Below, one piece after another: positions 9,739 through 18,867 of a stretch of DNA of 64,000 nt (position 1 is its first letter; every line of letters begins with the position of its first letter). Location: positions 1 through 64,000 of the forward strand of contig NZ_JAKJPO010000005.1 of assembly GCF_021725675.1 (NCBI RefSeq), in the 5' to 3' direction. The translations under genes were made by a program, and so were the position numbers. Under the pieces are notes generated by a model. It ran no database searches and was not told the DNA's origin. It saw nothing but the letters and a program-made list of their open reading frames with translations. Source of the DNA: Marilutibacter chinensis. GTDB taxonomy: Bacteria > Pseudomonadota > Gammaproteobacteria > Xanthomonadales > Xanthomonadaceae.

Positions 9739-10955
9739 TGCGGATCCGGCGCGGTTCCGCCGTCGCCCTGATCGCCGGTGTCGTGCTGGCGACGGTCGCG
9801 GTCGCGGTACCGGCGCAGGACAGCCGCGACACCGAACGCAAGCTGCAGGACATCCGGCGCGAGTTGAAATCGGTCGCGGCCGAACGGCGCCGGATCGAGG
9901 GCGAGCGCGGTGCGGCCACCCGCGAACTGCGCGAGGCCGACGAGCAGGTCGGTCGTTCGAGCCGGCGCCTGCGCCAGATCGAACTGCAGTTGGCCGATGA
10001 GCAGGCATCGCTGGACGCACTGCGGGCGCGCCGGGCCGACATGCGGCAGGCGATGCAGGGCCAGCGCGAGGAACTGGCGCGGCTGCTGCGCGCGGCTCAC
10101 GCCCAGGGCGGCCAGGCGCCGCTGAAGGTGCTGCTGTCGCAGGACAGCGTCGCTGAGGCCAACCGCCTGCTCGCCTATCACCGCTACCTGCAGCGCGACC
10201 GCGTCGCCCGTATCGGCGAACTCACCACCGCGCTGGCGGAACTCGATGTGGTCGAGCGCGACATCGGCGAACGCCAGCGGCAGCTGCGCGAGTCCCGCGA
10301 AGCGCTGGATCGCCAGCTCGCGCAGTTGCAGGACGATCGCAAGGCCCGTGCCCATCTGGTCGCGAAACTGGATGCGAGCTACCAGGACCGGCAGGCCCGC
10401 GAACGTGCGCTGGGTCGCGACGCCAGGGGGCTGGAACAGCTGTTGACCCGACTGCGCGCGGCCGCCGCACGTGCCGCCGCCGAACGCCGCGCCGCGGCCG
10501 AGCGGGCCGCGCGCGAAGCCGCCGCGACAGGAAGGCCGGCCCCGGCGAGGACGACCGCAACCGTCGGCGGTCCGCAGGTCGGCGGCGTCGGTTGGCCGTT
10601 GAGCGGTACGCTGCTGGCGGGCTACGGCGCACGCATGCCCGACGGCCGCAACAGCGACGGCCTGCTGCTGTCCGCCGGCGCCGGCACCGCGGTCAAGGCG
10701 GTGGCCGACGGCCAGGTCGTCTATTCCGAATGGATGACCGGCTACGGGCTGTTGCTGATCATCGATCATGGCAACGGCTACATGAGCCTGTACGCCCATA
10801 ACGACGCATTGCTCAAGGATGCCGGCGAGAACGTCAAGCGCGGCGACGCCGTCGCCACCGTCGGCAGTTCAGGCGGGCATGGCCGTCCGGCGCTGTATTT
10901 CGAACTCCGCCGCAACGGCCAGCCGGTCGACCCGAACGTATGGCTGCGTCGCTGA
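9738..10955 (+). CDS. envC: Murein hydrolase activator EnvC
   Basis: A 405-residue periplasmic protein. A signal peptide (1-28) is followed by a long coiled coil rich in Arg, Glu, Gln and Leu (about 29-250), an Ala/Arg linker, and a C-terminal LytM/M23 fold (about 285-405). The LytM fold is degenerate: the usual metal-binding HxG motif is SDGLLL, and the usual HF of the second motif is LYFELR. It should therefore activate amidases rather than cut peptidoglycan, as E. coli EnvC does for AmiA and AmiB at the septum. It overlaps gpmI by one base and precedes an S41 protease, the conserved gpmI-envC-ctp arrangement. Confidence 0.93.
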   Translation: MRIRRGSAVALIAGVVLATVAVAVPAQDSRDTERKLQDIRRELKSVAAERRRIEGERGAATRELREADEQVGRSSRRLRQIELQLADEQASLDALRARRADMRQAMQGQREELARLLRAAHAQGGQAPLKVLLSQDSVAEANRLLAYHRYLQRDRVARIGELTTALAELDVVERDIGERQRQLRESREALDRQLAQLQDDRKARAHLVAKLDASYQDRQARERALGRDARGLEQLLTRLRAAAARAAAERRAAAERAAREAAATGRPAPARTTATVGGPQVGGVGWPLSGTLLAGYGARMPDGRNSDGLLLSAGAGTAVKAVADGQVVYSEWMTGYGLLLIIDHGNGYMSLYAHNDALLKDAGENVKRGDAVATVGSSGGHGRPALYFELRRNGQPVDPNVWLRR

Positions 10956-11081
10956 ATCGCGCGTTCAACGGACCCGAAGAGGTTAACGAAAGCTTCCGTC
11001 GCCACCGCCTAACGTGTTCATATTCGAACGGCCGCCGCTCGCCGCGACGGTGATCCGACTGGAAACGCCCGGAGGGCCTGC

Positions 11082-12440
11082 ATGAAATTCCGCTTCCCTG
11101 TCCTGCTGTCCGCGCTGCTGCTGGCGATGTCCGGCCTGGTGGACGGCGCAGCCGCCCAGGAAGCGCCGCCGGCCGCGGCCGACGAGGCGCCGCCCGCGGA
11201 TGCGGGCGACACCAGCGACGCCGGCGAGGCCGCCGACAACAGGATCCCGCTCGACGAGATCCGTCGCTATGTCGCCGTCTACAGCGCGATCAAGCAGGCC
11301 TACGTGGAACCGGTCGAGGACGGCGACCTGATGCAGTCGGCGATCCGCGGGCTGCTGTTCGACCTCGATCCGCACAGCGTCTATTTTGAGAAGAGCCAGG
11401 CCGAGGAGTTCGACGAACAGTCGCGCGGCGCCTACGAGGGCATCGGCGTGGAGCTGCAGCGCCAGCCCGACGGCACCCTGAAGGTGATCGCGCCGATCGA
11501 CGACACCCCGGCCGCACGTGCGGGCCTGCAGTCCGGCGACCTGATCATCGCGATCGACGGCAAGACCTTCAAACCCGACGAGGGCGACACCTCGGCACCG
11601 CTGCGCGGCCCTGCCGGTTCCTCGCTGACCCTGACCGTGGCCCGGGAGGGCCGCGACAAGCCGTTCGACGTGACCCTGACCCGCGAGGTGATCCGCATCA
11701 CCAGCGTGCGCGGCAAGATGCTGGAACCGGGCTATGGCTATATCCGTGTCAGCGCGTTCCAGGCCGACACCGCCGCCGACTTCGAGAAACAGCTGGCGGC
11801 GCTGAAGGAGCAGGCCGGTGGACGCCTGCATGGCGTGGTCATCGACCTGCGCAGCAATCCCGGCGGCCTGCTGACCGCGGCGGTGCAGATCGCCGACGAT
11901 CTGCTCGAGCAGGGCGTGATCGTCAGCACGCGCGGCCGCCTCGCGATCAGCGACGCCGAGTTCTCCGCCACCCCGGGCGATCGCCTCGACGGCGCACCGG
12001 TGGTGTTGCTGGTCGATGCCGGATCGGCCAGCGCCTCGGAAGTGCTCGCCGGCGCACTGAGCGACAACGGCCGGGCGCGCGTGGTCGGTAGCCGCACCTT
12101 CGGCAAGGGTTCGGTGCAGACCGTGCTGCCGCTCGACAACGGCGACTCGGTCAAGCTCACAACCGCGCGCTACTACACGCCCAATGGCCGCTCGATCCAG
12201 GCGTCCGGCATCGTTCCCGATGTGCTGCTGCATCCGGCCGAAGGGGCGGCCAATGGCGGCCGGGCCAGCTATGTCGAGTCCACCCTGCCCGGTCACCTGA
12301 CCGGCAGCGAGGAGGCCGACGGCGGACAGGCGGGCGAGGTGCTCTCCGGCGACAGCCACATCGCCTCGGCGCTGGCGGAGCTGAAGAGAATGGCGTCGGC
12401 GCCCCGGCCCCCGCCGACGGCGCCCGCGATTGGACACTGA
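11082..12440 (+). CDS. S41 C-terminal processing peptidase (CtpA-like)
   Basis: A 452-residue periplasmic protease with GGAGG six bases before the ATG. It has a signal peptide (1-26), an Ala/Asp/Glu-rich linker (27-52), a PDZ domain (about 110-190, with GIGVELQ and AGLQSGDLIIAIDG) and the S41 core. The Ser-Lys dyad is seen in DAGSASASEVLAGAL (313-325) and Lys342 of FGKGSVQT; DLRSNPGG is the usual oxyanion region. Such enzymes trim C-termini of envelope proteins or act on peptidoglycan-hydrolase partners. Position after envC favours a cell-wall role. It is separated from envC by 126 bases and may have its own promoter. Confidence 0.93.
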   Translation: MKFRFPVLLSALLLAMSGLVDGAAAQEAPPAAADEAPPADAGDTSDAGEAADNRIPLDEIRRYVAVYSAIKQAYVEPVEDGDLMQSAIRGLLFDLDPHSVYFEKSQAEEFDEQSRGAYEGIGVELQRQPDGTLKVIAPIDDTPAARAGLQSGDLIIAIDGKTFKPDEGDTSAPLRGPAGSSLTLTVAREGRDKPFDVTLTREVIRITSVRGKMLEPGYGYIRVSAFQADTAADFEKQLAALKEQAGGRLHGVVIDLRSNPGGLLTAAVQIADDLLEQGVIVSTRGRLAISDAEFSATPGDRLDGAPVVLLVDAGSASASEVLAGALSDNGRARVVGSRTFGKGSVQTVLPLDNGDSVKLTTARYYTPNGRSIQASGIVPDVLLHPAEGAANGGRASYVESTLPGHLTGSEEADGGQAGEVLSGDSHIASALAELKRMASAPRPPPTAPAIGH

Positions 12441-12462
12441 GCGCGGTCACGGGCCGCACCGT

Positions 12463-13122
12463 TCACCCGACAGGGTCGAATAGCGTCCGCACCAGCCGGT
12501 AGTGTTCGCTGCCGGGATCGTCGCTGAAGCGGCGGTATTCGCGATAGCGCAAGTGCGCATCCGACAGGCCGTGGTGACGCATGATCGTGCGTGCGGCCGT
12601 TTCGAAGTCCTCGTCGTCGTGCTGCCAGAAGCGCACTTCCTGCTCGATGAAGGGTATCGACAGCTCGATCCGGAACGGCATTTCGCGGCCGTAGTCTTCG
12701 TCCCAGTTGGCTTCGGCCAGGCCGCTCCAGTGCAGTGCGAAGCGATGGCCCGTGCGCGCGCCAAGGCTCAAATCGCTCAGTGTCAGGCCTTCGTGCGAGC
12801 ATAGGTACAGCGTCGGCAGGCTGTCGCCTTCGGTCTCGTCGTCCTGCCAACGGAAGCGATAGGCCTGGCCTTCGAGCCTGCGCCAATCGTCGACGCGCAG
12901 CGGCATCGACTCGTCGTAGAAGCGCGGGCGCAGCAGCTGGGAGAATTCTTCGTCGCCGAAGCGGTGCGCGCGACCGGATATTTCGATCGACCAGCATGGT
13001 CCGCCGCCGCCATCCTCGTAGAGCCAGCCGTACAGGCGCGCATTACGGACCGGGATGCGCAGGTCCTTGAGTTCGATGATGCCTTCGGTGGCCGACTCGC
13101 CGTCGCGCCCGGGGCCGTCCAT
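12463..13122 (-). CDS. Conserved-looking protein of unknown function
   Basis: I do not recognise this 219-residue protein. It has no signal peptide or membrane segment and is acidic and rich in aromatic residues and Arg, with beta-strand-like runs such as YGWLYEDGGGGPCWSIEIS and SGLAEANWDEDYG. It looks like a soluble all-beta protein. The codon pattern is that of a real gene (strong third-position GC), and no other frame over it is plausible. It starts 41 bases after the DUF1820 stop on the same strand, so the two likely share an mRNA. It ends 22 bases from the convergent S41 gene. The ATG at 13122 is preceded by GGAAG. Confidence 0.75.
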   Translation of the reverse strand: MDGPGRDGESATEGIIELKDLRIPVRNARLYGWLYEDGGGGPCWSIEISGRAHRFGDEEFSQLLRPRFYDESMPLRVDDWRRLEGQAYRFRWQDDETEGDSLPTLYLCSHEGLTLSDLSLGARTGHRFALHWSGLAEANWDEDYGREMPFRIELSIPFIEQEVRFWQHDDEDFETAARTIMRHHGLSDAHLRYREYRRFSDDPGSEHYRLVRTLFDPVG

Positions 13123-13163
13123 CGCGTCGCTTCCGTTTCGGTGAAGGTTTTCAGTCCAGTGCC

Positions 13164-13490
13164 TCAGCGCGGCGGCGGCTTGGCCGGCAGCGGGAACGGC
13201 GTCACCACCTTCTCGCCGGTGGCCGCATCGCGGATCGCCGACTGGCCTTTGCGCTCGACTTCCTCGATGCGGATGATGCTCTGCATCGGCAGGTGCAGCG
13301 TGCGGGTGTTGCCGAACTCGTCGCGCAGGCGTTCCTCGGTCGGGTCGATCACCACGCCGTCGCTGACGTCGAACACCAGCTCGCTGACCTCGGTGAATCC
13401 CCACAGCGCACCGGACGCCACCTTCCGGGCATACAGCTCGTAGACCTTGCCGGCGTTGAGGAAGGTGACCTTGTAGACCGTCTTGGGCAT
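13164..13490 (-). CDS. DUF1820 family protein
   Basis: A 108-residue soluble protein found widely in gammaproteobacteria; function unknown. The pattern VYKVTFLNAGKVYELYARKV at the start, then GFTEVSELVFD and a Pro-rich tail, is typical of the family. A -10-like TACATT (13500-13505 on the minus strand) ends ten bases before the ATG, so the mRNA may have almost no leader. It is followed by the unknown 219-residue gene and separated from the rhomboid gene by 114 bases. Confidence 0.88.
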   Translation of the reverse strand: MPKTVYKVTFLNAGKVYELYARKVASGALWGFTEVSELVFDVSDGVVIDPTEERLRDEFGNTRTLHLPMQSIIRIEEVERKGQSAIRDAATGEKVVTPFPLPAKPPPR

Positions 13491-13604
13491 GGGATTCGGA
13501 ATGTATGGAGGGTCCCGGTCAGACGATGGGGGCGGGCGCGGGCTTCCTCAAGCGCCGGATCGCGGCCGCGATGCCGTTCGCGGAGCTACGCGAGACGGAT
13601 CTTC

Positions 13605-14276
13605 TCAGTAGCCGCTTCTTTGCCGCATCCGCCGGGCGATGCCGGCCCGGGTCGCGAGCGCGAACGCACCGCCGAACGCGAACCCGGCCAGATGCGCGGA
13701 CCAGGCCACAGCGCCGAATGCGGGGCCGAACCAGGTGAACAGGATCTGCATCAGCGCCCAGATCCCGATCAGCAGCGACGCCGGCACCCGCAGGAACTGC
13801 AGGTACAGGCCCAGCGGCAGGACCACGCCGAGCTTGGCGTTCGGGAACAGCGCCAGATAGGCGCCGATCAATGCCGATACCGCGCCGCTGGCGCCGATGA
13901 TCAGCCCGTCCGGGGTGCCGATCGTGATCACCGCCGCGAGATTGGCGATCGCTCCGCCGAGGAAGAACACCAGCAGCAGTCGCCACGGTCCCATGCTGCG
14001 TTCGGCGGGCAAACCGAAGATCAGCAGGAACACGAGGTTGCCGAGCAGGTGCACCCAGTCCGCGTGCAGGAACAACGCCGTCACCAGGCGTTGCCAGTCG
14101 GCCGCGGACGACGAGGTCAGCCCGCCCGAGAGCGCGCCCCATTCCATCAGCAGATGCTGCTGCTCGCCTGCCGGCAGCAGGGTCACCCAGGCGAAGCACA
14201 GCCACAGAGCGGCGAACAGCAGGGGCGTGGCCCAGCGCAGCGGCGCCTTCTTGCGGGAGGGGACGGCGATGAACAT
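13605..14276 (-). CDS. Rhomboid family intramembrane serine protease
   Basis: A 223-residue polytopic membrane protein with about six transmembrane segments. The catalytic dyad is Ser130 in IIGASGAVSALIGAY and His195 in WSAHLAGFAFGG; His76 and Asn80 (HADWVHLLGN) match the oxyanion-stabilising positions. Rhomboids cut single-pass membrane proteins within the bilayer; the substrate is unknown. The ATG at 14276 gives a normal short cytoplasmic N-terminus. It has no obvious operon partner. Confidence 0.92.
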   Translation of the reverse strand: MFIAVPSRKKAPLRWATPLLFAALWLCFAWVTLLPAGEQQHLLMEWGALSGGLTSSSAADWQRLVTALFLHADWVHLLGNLVFLLIFGLPAERSMGPWRLLLVFFLGGAIANLAAVITIGTPDGLIIGASGAVSALIGAYLALFPNAKLGVVLPLGLYLQFLRVPASLLIGIWALMQILFTWFGPAFGAVAWSAHLAGFAFGGAFALATRAGIARRMRQRSGY

Positions 14277-14432
14277 CGGAGCGGGCGCGACGGAAGCCGG
14301 TTGTGGAGGGATTCGGGACGCATTACCGGACAGGCATGACCTGTGGGACTGGGCGCACGTCGCCTGCCCCCGACGATAAGCCATCCGTGCCGGGCGATGG
14401 GCGCCGGGGCACGGGAATATGCCGATGGGTTG

Positions 14433-14462
14433 TTAGCATCGGGTTAATCCGCGCGCTATAGT
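14433..14462 (+). promoter_or_regulatory. Probable promoter of the FadL gene
   Basis: TTAGCA (14433-14438) and TATAGT (14457-14462) are spaced by 18 bases, giving a leader of about 100 bases. The -10 is good and the -35 is weak. Confidence 0.5.
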
Positions 14463-14572
14463 GCATACGGCGTCGTATGTCGGGAGGGGCTTCCGGCAGG
14501 CCCGGAACAGGGAAACCGTTACCGTGCGCACGACCCGGAAGACCAAATAACACTCCAATGGAGACGACACGC

Positions 14573-15931
14573 ATGCAACACGCACACCGCATCACGCGCC
14601 TGTCGGCGCTCGCGCTGGGCATCACCGGCGCGCTGGCCTTCGGCCAGGTCCACGCTTCGGGCTTCCAGCTGAAGGAAAACAGCGTCAAGTCGATGGGCAG
14701 CGCATTCGCCGGCGCCGGTGTCCGCAACGACGACGCCTCGGTGGTCACCAACAATCCGGCCACCATGACGCAGTTCGAAGGCACCACCATCCAGGGCGAC
14801 CTCACCGTCATCGACCTGAACTACGAGGCCGACGACCTGGAAGGCTACGACGTGCTCGGCCAGCCGCTGACCGGCGGCAACGGCGGCCAGGCGGGCGACG
14901 TGACCCCGGTGCCGGCGCTGTCGATCGTGCACAAGTTCGACAACGGCACCGCGATCGGTGCGATGGTCAGCGCGCCGTTCGGCCTGAAGACCGAGTACGA
15001 CCGCGACTGGATCGGCCGCTACTATGCCGCCGAGTCGGACGTGAAGATCGTCGACCTGACCCTGTCAGGCGCGATCGACATCACCGACCGCTTCTCGGTC
15101 GGCGCCGGCCTGATCTTCTCCAGCGCCGACGTGACCCTGTCCAAGGGCGTCGATTTCGGCACCGCGCTGTTCGGCAACCCGGCCACCCGCCCGCTGCCGT
15201 TCGCGCGTCCGCAGGCTGCAGACGGCTTCGCCGAGGTACAGGGCGACGACGTCGGTTTCGGCTGGCTGCTCGGCTTCAACCTGCGTCCGACCGACAAGCT
15301 GACGATCGGCCTGTCGCACCGCTCGGAGATCGACTTCGAGCTGGACGGCGACGTCGACTGGACCGTGCCGGCCAACGTGCGCGCGGTGTTCGACTCCAAC
15401 CCGATGACCCGCGTGCTGTTCAACGACGGCGGTGCCAGCGCCAAGCTGACCACCCCGTCGGTGACCTCGCTCGACGTGCGCTACCAGTTCACCGATGCGT
15501 TCTCGATGTCGGCCAGCCACGTGCAGACCGACTGGCACTCGCTGCGCGAGGTCCGCATCGACTTCGACGGCCCGGACCCGGATTCGGTCGAGGCGTTCGA
15601 CTGGGGCGACACCCGCTTCTCGTCGATCGGCGCCGACTACAGGCTCAACGAGGCCTGGACCGTGCGTGCGGGCTTCGCCTACGACGAGACCCCGACCACG
15701 TTCACGCACCGCACCCCGCGCCTGCCTGACGAGGACCGTCGCTGGTACTCGCTGGGCGCGACCTGGACCGTCAGCGAGGCGCTCGAGGTGAACTTCGCCT
15801 ACACCTACATCGATCCGGATACCCCGCGCATCGGCATCATCACGCCGCCGCAGGCGGGCGGCCAGCGCCTGTTCGGTTCGTTCGACGGCGACGCGCACCT
15901 GCTCGGCGTTTCGGGCCAGTACCGCTTCTGA
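14573..15931 (+). CDS. FadL/TodX-type outer membrane transporter
   Basis: A 452-residue outer-membrane beta-barrel. After the signal peptide (1-28, ending VHA) comes the family hallmark SGFQLKENSVKSMGSAFAGA, the N-terminal hatch that plugs the barrel. The FadL-specific NNPATM follows, and the chain ends with the C-terminal Phe of an outer membrane protein (SGQYRF). It carries long-chain fatty acids or other hydrophobic compounds across the outer membrane by lateral diffusion; the ligand cannot be told. I chose the ATG at 14573, which has GGAG seven bases ahead, over the in-frame ATG at 14558. It appears monocistronic, with promoter and terminator flanking. Confidence 0.93.
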   Translation: MQHAHRITRLSALALGITGALAFGQVHASGFQLKENSVKSMGSAFAGAGVRNDDASVVTNNPATMTQFEGTTIQGDLTVIDLNYEADDLEGYDVLGQPLTGGNGGQAGDVTPVPALSIVHKFDNGTAIGAMVSAPFGLKTEYDRDWIGRYYAAESDVKIVDLTLSGAIDITDRFSVGAGLIFSSADVTLSKGVDFGTALFGNPATRPLPFARPQAADGFAEVQGDDVGFGWLLGFNLRPTDKLTIGLSHRSEIDFELDGDVDWTVPANVRAVFDSNPMTRVLFNDGGASAKLTTPSVTSLDVRYQFTDAFSMSASHVQTDWHSLREVRIDFDGPDPDSVEAFDWGDTRFSSIGADYRLNEAWTVRAGFAYDETPTTFTHRTPRLPDEDRRWYSLGATWTVSEALEVNFAYTYIDPDTPRIGIITPPQAGGQRLFGSFDGDAHLLGVSGQYRF

Positions 15932-15956
15932 TCGCGGTCCGGTTCCCCGCAACGGC

Positions 15957-15984
15957 AAAAAACCCCGCTTCGGCGGGGTTTTTT
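15957..15984. terminator. Terminator after the FadL gene
   Basis: CCCCGC (15963-15968) pairs with GCGGGG (15973-15978) around TTCG, extended by A6 on one side and T6 on the other. It works for the FadL transcript and is symmetric enough to act in both directions. Confidence 0.92.
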
Positions 15985-16052
15985 GTTGCCTGCCGGCCGC
16001 CGCAACGTGGCGCGAACTTTGCCGAATTCGCCTAAATATCGTGCGAAATATG

Positions 16053-16080
16053 TTGTTATTATGTTCATATTCCGTTAATA
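16053..16080 (+). promoter_or_regulatory. Probable promoter of TonB receptor 1
   Basis: An AT-rich stretch holds TTGTTA (16053-16058) and TTAATA (16075-16080) with 16-base spacing, about 85 bases ahead of the ribosome site. The local AT content stands out from the surroundings. Confidence 0.5.
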
Positions 16081-16170
16081 CTCGATTCCGGGGCCTGGAA
16101 AGAGCCAGGTCCCGGCAGGCCGGGAGCCGCTGCCCAAACCCAACCGCACGTTCGAGGAGGCACGTTCCAG

Positions 16171-18792
16171 ATGAGCAAACAGCACAAGCCGCACCGTGGG
16201 TACGCCGCCACTCTGCTTTCCTCAGGGGTGAGATTGGCCTTGGCCGCCGTCGTGCTGGGCGCGAGCGGTGCGGCCGTTGCACAGACTTCGGAGCCGCAGC
16301 CGGCCCCGGCGCAGCCGGAAACGGACCAGGCCGCCGCCACGCTGGAGACGGTGTCGGTGCTGGGCTCGCGAACCAAGCCGCGCACGGAAGCTTCATCGGC
16401 GGTGCCGATCGACATTCTCGGCGGCGAGGAGTTCCATAACCAGCCTTCGGTCGACGTGCTCGACAAGATGCGCACGCTGGTGCCCTCGTTCAACGTCAGC
16501 ACCATTCCGATCGACGACGCCGCCACCCTGGTGCGCCCCGCCAACCTGCGCGGCCTGCCGCCGGACAACACCCTGGTGCTGGTCAACGGCAAGCGCCGCC
16601 ACCGTGCAGCAGTGATCACCTTCCTCGGCCACGGTTTGTCGGACGGCTCGCAGGGTCCCGACATCTCGGTGTTCCCGTCGCTGGCCCTGGAGCAGGTGGA
16701 GGTGTTGCGCGACGGCGCGGCCGCGCAGTACGGTTCCGACGCCATTGCCGGCGTGATCAACTTCGGGCTGAAGCGGCTTGACCACGGCGGTACCGTCGAG
16801 GCCTTCGCCGGGCAGTACTACGAAGGCGACGGCTTCACCCAGCAGTACGACGCCCAGGTCGGCCTGCCGCTGAGCGCGAACGGGTTCGCCACCCTGACCG
16901 CCGAATGGCGGACGGCCGATCCGACGTCGCGCAGCGTGCAGCGCGATGATGCGGCGGCAGCCGTGGCGGCAGGCTACCCCGGCGTGCGCAATCCGGCGCA
17001 GATCTGGGGCTCGCCGGAGACCAAGGAAGATTTCAAGTTCGTCGCCAATTTCGGTGTTTCGGGGGAGAGCATCGACTTCTACGGCTTTGGCAATTACGCC
17101 AGGCGCGAAGTCGAGGGCGGCTTCTACTTCCGTGACCCGACCTCGCGTGGCGGCGTGTACTCGAACGACGGCGGTGAAACCCTGTTGATCGGCTCGCTGG
17201 ACGGCAATCCGTGCCCGGCCATCGCCCTGCGCGACGGCAGCGGCAACCTGCTGCCGTACTCGACCGTCGGCGCCGCGGTCACTGCGCTGCCGTCGCACTG
17301 CTTCACCTTCCTGTCGCAGTACCCGGGCGGCTTCACTCCGCGGTTTGGCGGCGAGATGGAGGACCGCTCGCTGGTGCTGGGCATCAAGGGCGTGTGGGGC
17401 GACGGCTGGCACTGGGACCTGAGCGGCGGCTACGGTCGCAACGAGATCGATTTCTACATGCTCAACACGATCAACGCCTCGCAGGGGCCCGAGCAGCCGG
17501 CAGGCAACCGCTTCAATCCCGGCGGCAACGTGCAGACGGAGACGAACTTCAATTTCGACATCGGCCGGGACTTCGACACCGGCTTCACCAGCGGGCCGCT
17601 GAGCCTGGCGTTCGGTGCGGAATGGCGCGAGGAAGAGTTCGAGATCATCGCCGGCGATGCCGCCTCGACCGCGATCGGCCCGCTGACCCAGCAGGGCTTC
17701 AGCATCGGCTCCAATGGCTTCCCGGGCTTCAACCCGAGCACGGCCGGCAGCCACAGCCGCGACAACTGGGCGGTGTACGTCGACGCCGAAGCCCGCCTTA
17801 CCGAGCAGTTCCTGCTGGCGGCGGCGGTGCGGCATGAGGATTTCAGCGACTTCGGCGACACCACCAACTGGAAGCTGACCGGCCGTTACGATTTCACCGA
17901 TACCTTCGCCGTGCGCGGCGCCTTCAGTACCGGCTTCCGCGCGCCGACCCCGGGCCAGGCCAACGTCAGCCAGGTGACCACCGCTTTCATCGACGGCGAG
18001 CTGCGCGACACCGCCACCCTGCCGCCGGCCCTGCTCGCCGGCCTGTTTCCCGGCGCCGAGCCGCTGCAACCGGAGGAATCGAAGAACGCCTCGCTGGGCC
18101 TGGTCTGGAACAGCGGCAACTGGCTGGTCACTGCCGACTGGTACCGCATCGAAGTGACCGATCGCATCGCGCGCAGCACCGACTTCGACGTGACCCAGGC
18201 CCAGCGCGATGAGCTGGCGGCCCGCGGTCGCCCGGATCTGGCCTCGCTCAGCCGCGTCGGTTTCTTCGTCAATGACTTCGACACCACGACCACCGGCCTG
18301 GACCTCGTCGCCAGCTACGAGAGCGGGCACTTCGGCGGCACCACCACCTACTCGCTGGCGGCCAACTGGAACAAGACCGAGGTCGACGACTTCACCCCGG
18401 GCATCATCAGCGAGGCGAGGATCAAGAAGCTGGAGGAATCGCTGCCGCGGACCAAGGGCTATCTCAGCGTCAGCCACCAGCGCGAGGTCTTCCATGCCAG
18501 CGCGCGGGTGAACTACTACGGGTCGTTCTACGAGGATCACCTCGACAGCGACGTGGTCTCGATCGCAGACGGCGGCCTGCCGATCTATGGCGGCAGCGCG
18601 GTCACGGTGGATGCCGAGGTCGGCTGGAAATTCGCCTCCGGCCTGTACTTCAAGGTCGGTGCGCAGAACCTGTTCGACGAGGTGCCCGACGACAACCCGT
18701 GGGCGGGTATCGCCGGCGCGCAGTACCCGGTACACGCGCCGTACGGCTTCAATGGCGGCTTCTACTACGTGCGCGTCGGCTACACGTTCTAG
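16171..18792 (+). CDS. TonB-dependent outer membrane receptor 1
   Basis: An 873-residue receptor. GGAGG precedes the ATG. Residues 1-38 are a signal peptide ending AVAQ. A TonB-box-like LETVSVLGS sits near 53-61, then the plug (about 65-190, with LVLVNGKRRHRAAV and [18 protein letters not shown]), then a 22-strand barrel ending YYVRVGYTF with the C-terminal Phe. It should import a scarce ligand using TonB energy. The plug resembles that of receptor 2 in this window more than that of receptor 3. Nothing nearby (FadL, PutA) fixes the ligand. It has its own promoter and a terminator shared with putA. Confidence 0.93.
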   Translation: MSKQHKPHRGYAATLLSSGVRLALAAVVLGASGAAVAQTSEPQPAPAQPETDQAAATLETVSVLGSRTKPRTEASSAVPIDILGGEEFHNQPSVDVLDKMRTLVPSFNVSTIPIDDAATLVRPANLRGLPPDNTLVLVNGKRRHRAAVITFLGHGLSDGSQGPDISVFPSLALEQVEVLRDGAAAQYGSDAIAGVINFGLKRLDHGGTVEAFAGQYYEGDGFTQQYDAQVGLPLSANGFATLTAEWRTADPTSRSVQRDDAAAAVAAGYPGVRNPAQIWGSPETKEDFKFVANFGVSGESIDFYGFGNYARREVEGGFYFRDPTSRGGVYSNDGGETLLIGSLDGNPCPAIALRDGSGNLLPYSTVGAAVTALPSHCFTFLSQYPGGFTPRFGGEMEDRSLVLGIKGVWGDGWHWDLSGGYGRNEIDFYMLNTINASQGPEQPAGNRFNPGGNVQTETNFNFDIGRDFDTGFTSGPLSLAFGAEWREEEFEIIAGDAASTAIGPLTQQGFSIGSNGFPGFNPSTAGSHSRDNWAVYVDAEARLTEQFLLAAAVRHEDFSDFGDTTNWKLTGRYDFTDTFAVRGAFSTGFRAPTPGQANVSQVTTAFIDGELRDTATLPPALLAGLFPGAEPLQPEESKNASLGLVWNSGNWLVTADWYRIEVTDRIARSTDFDVTQAQRDELAARGRPDLASLSRVGFFVNDFDTTTTGLDLVASYESGHFGGTTTYSLAANWNKTEVDDFTPGIISEARIKKLEESLPRTKGYLSVSHQREVFHASARVNYYGSFYEDHLDSDVVSIADGGLPIYGGSAVTVDAEVGWKFASGLYFKVGAQNLFDEVPDDNPWAGIAGAQYPVHAPYGFNGGFYYVRVGYTF

Positions 18793-18819
18793 GTCTGCTC
18801 ATCCGCAGTCCTTGGGCCA

Positions 18820-18850
18820 CGAAAAACCCCGCCAGCGGCGGGGTTTTTCG
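18820..18850. terminator. Bidirectional terminator between TonB receptor 1 and putA
   Basis: A perfect 14-bp stem (18820-18833 with 18837-18850) with A5 on one side and T5 on the other serves both convergent genes. Stops lie 27 and 17 bases away. Confidence 0.93.
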
Positions 18851-18867
18851 TGTGTGCGACCGGCGCC

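Noticed and set aside
16393-18735. A 780-codon minus-strand frame opposite TonB receptor 1
   Set aside because: The composition is that of the reverse frame of a GC-rich gene, and it has no start site or known domain. The receptor on the other strand is unambiguous.
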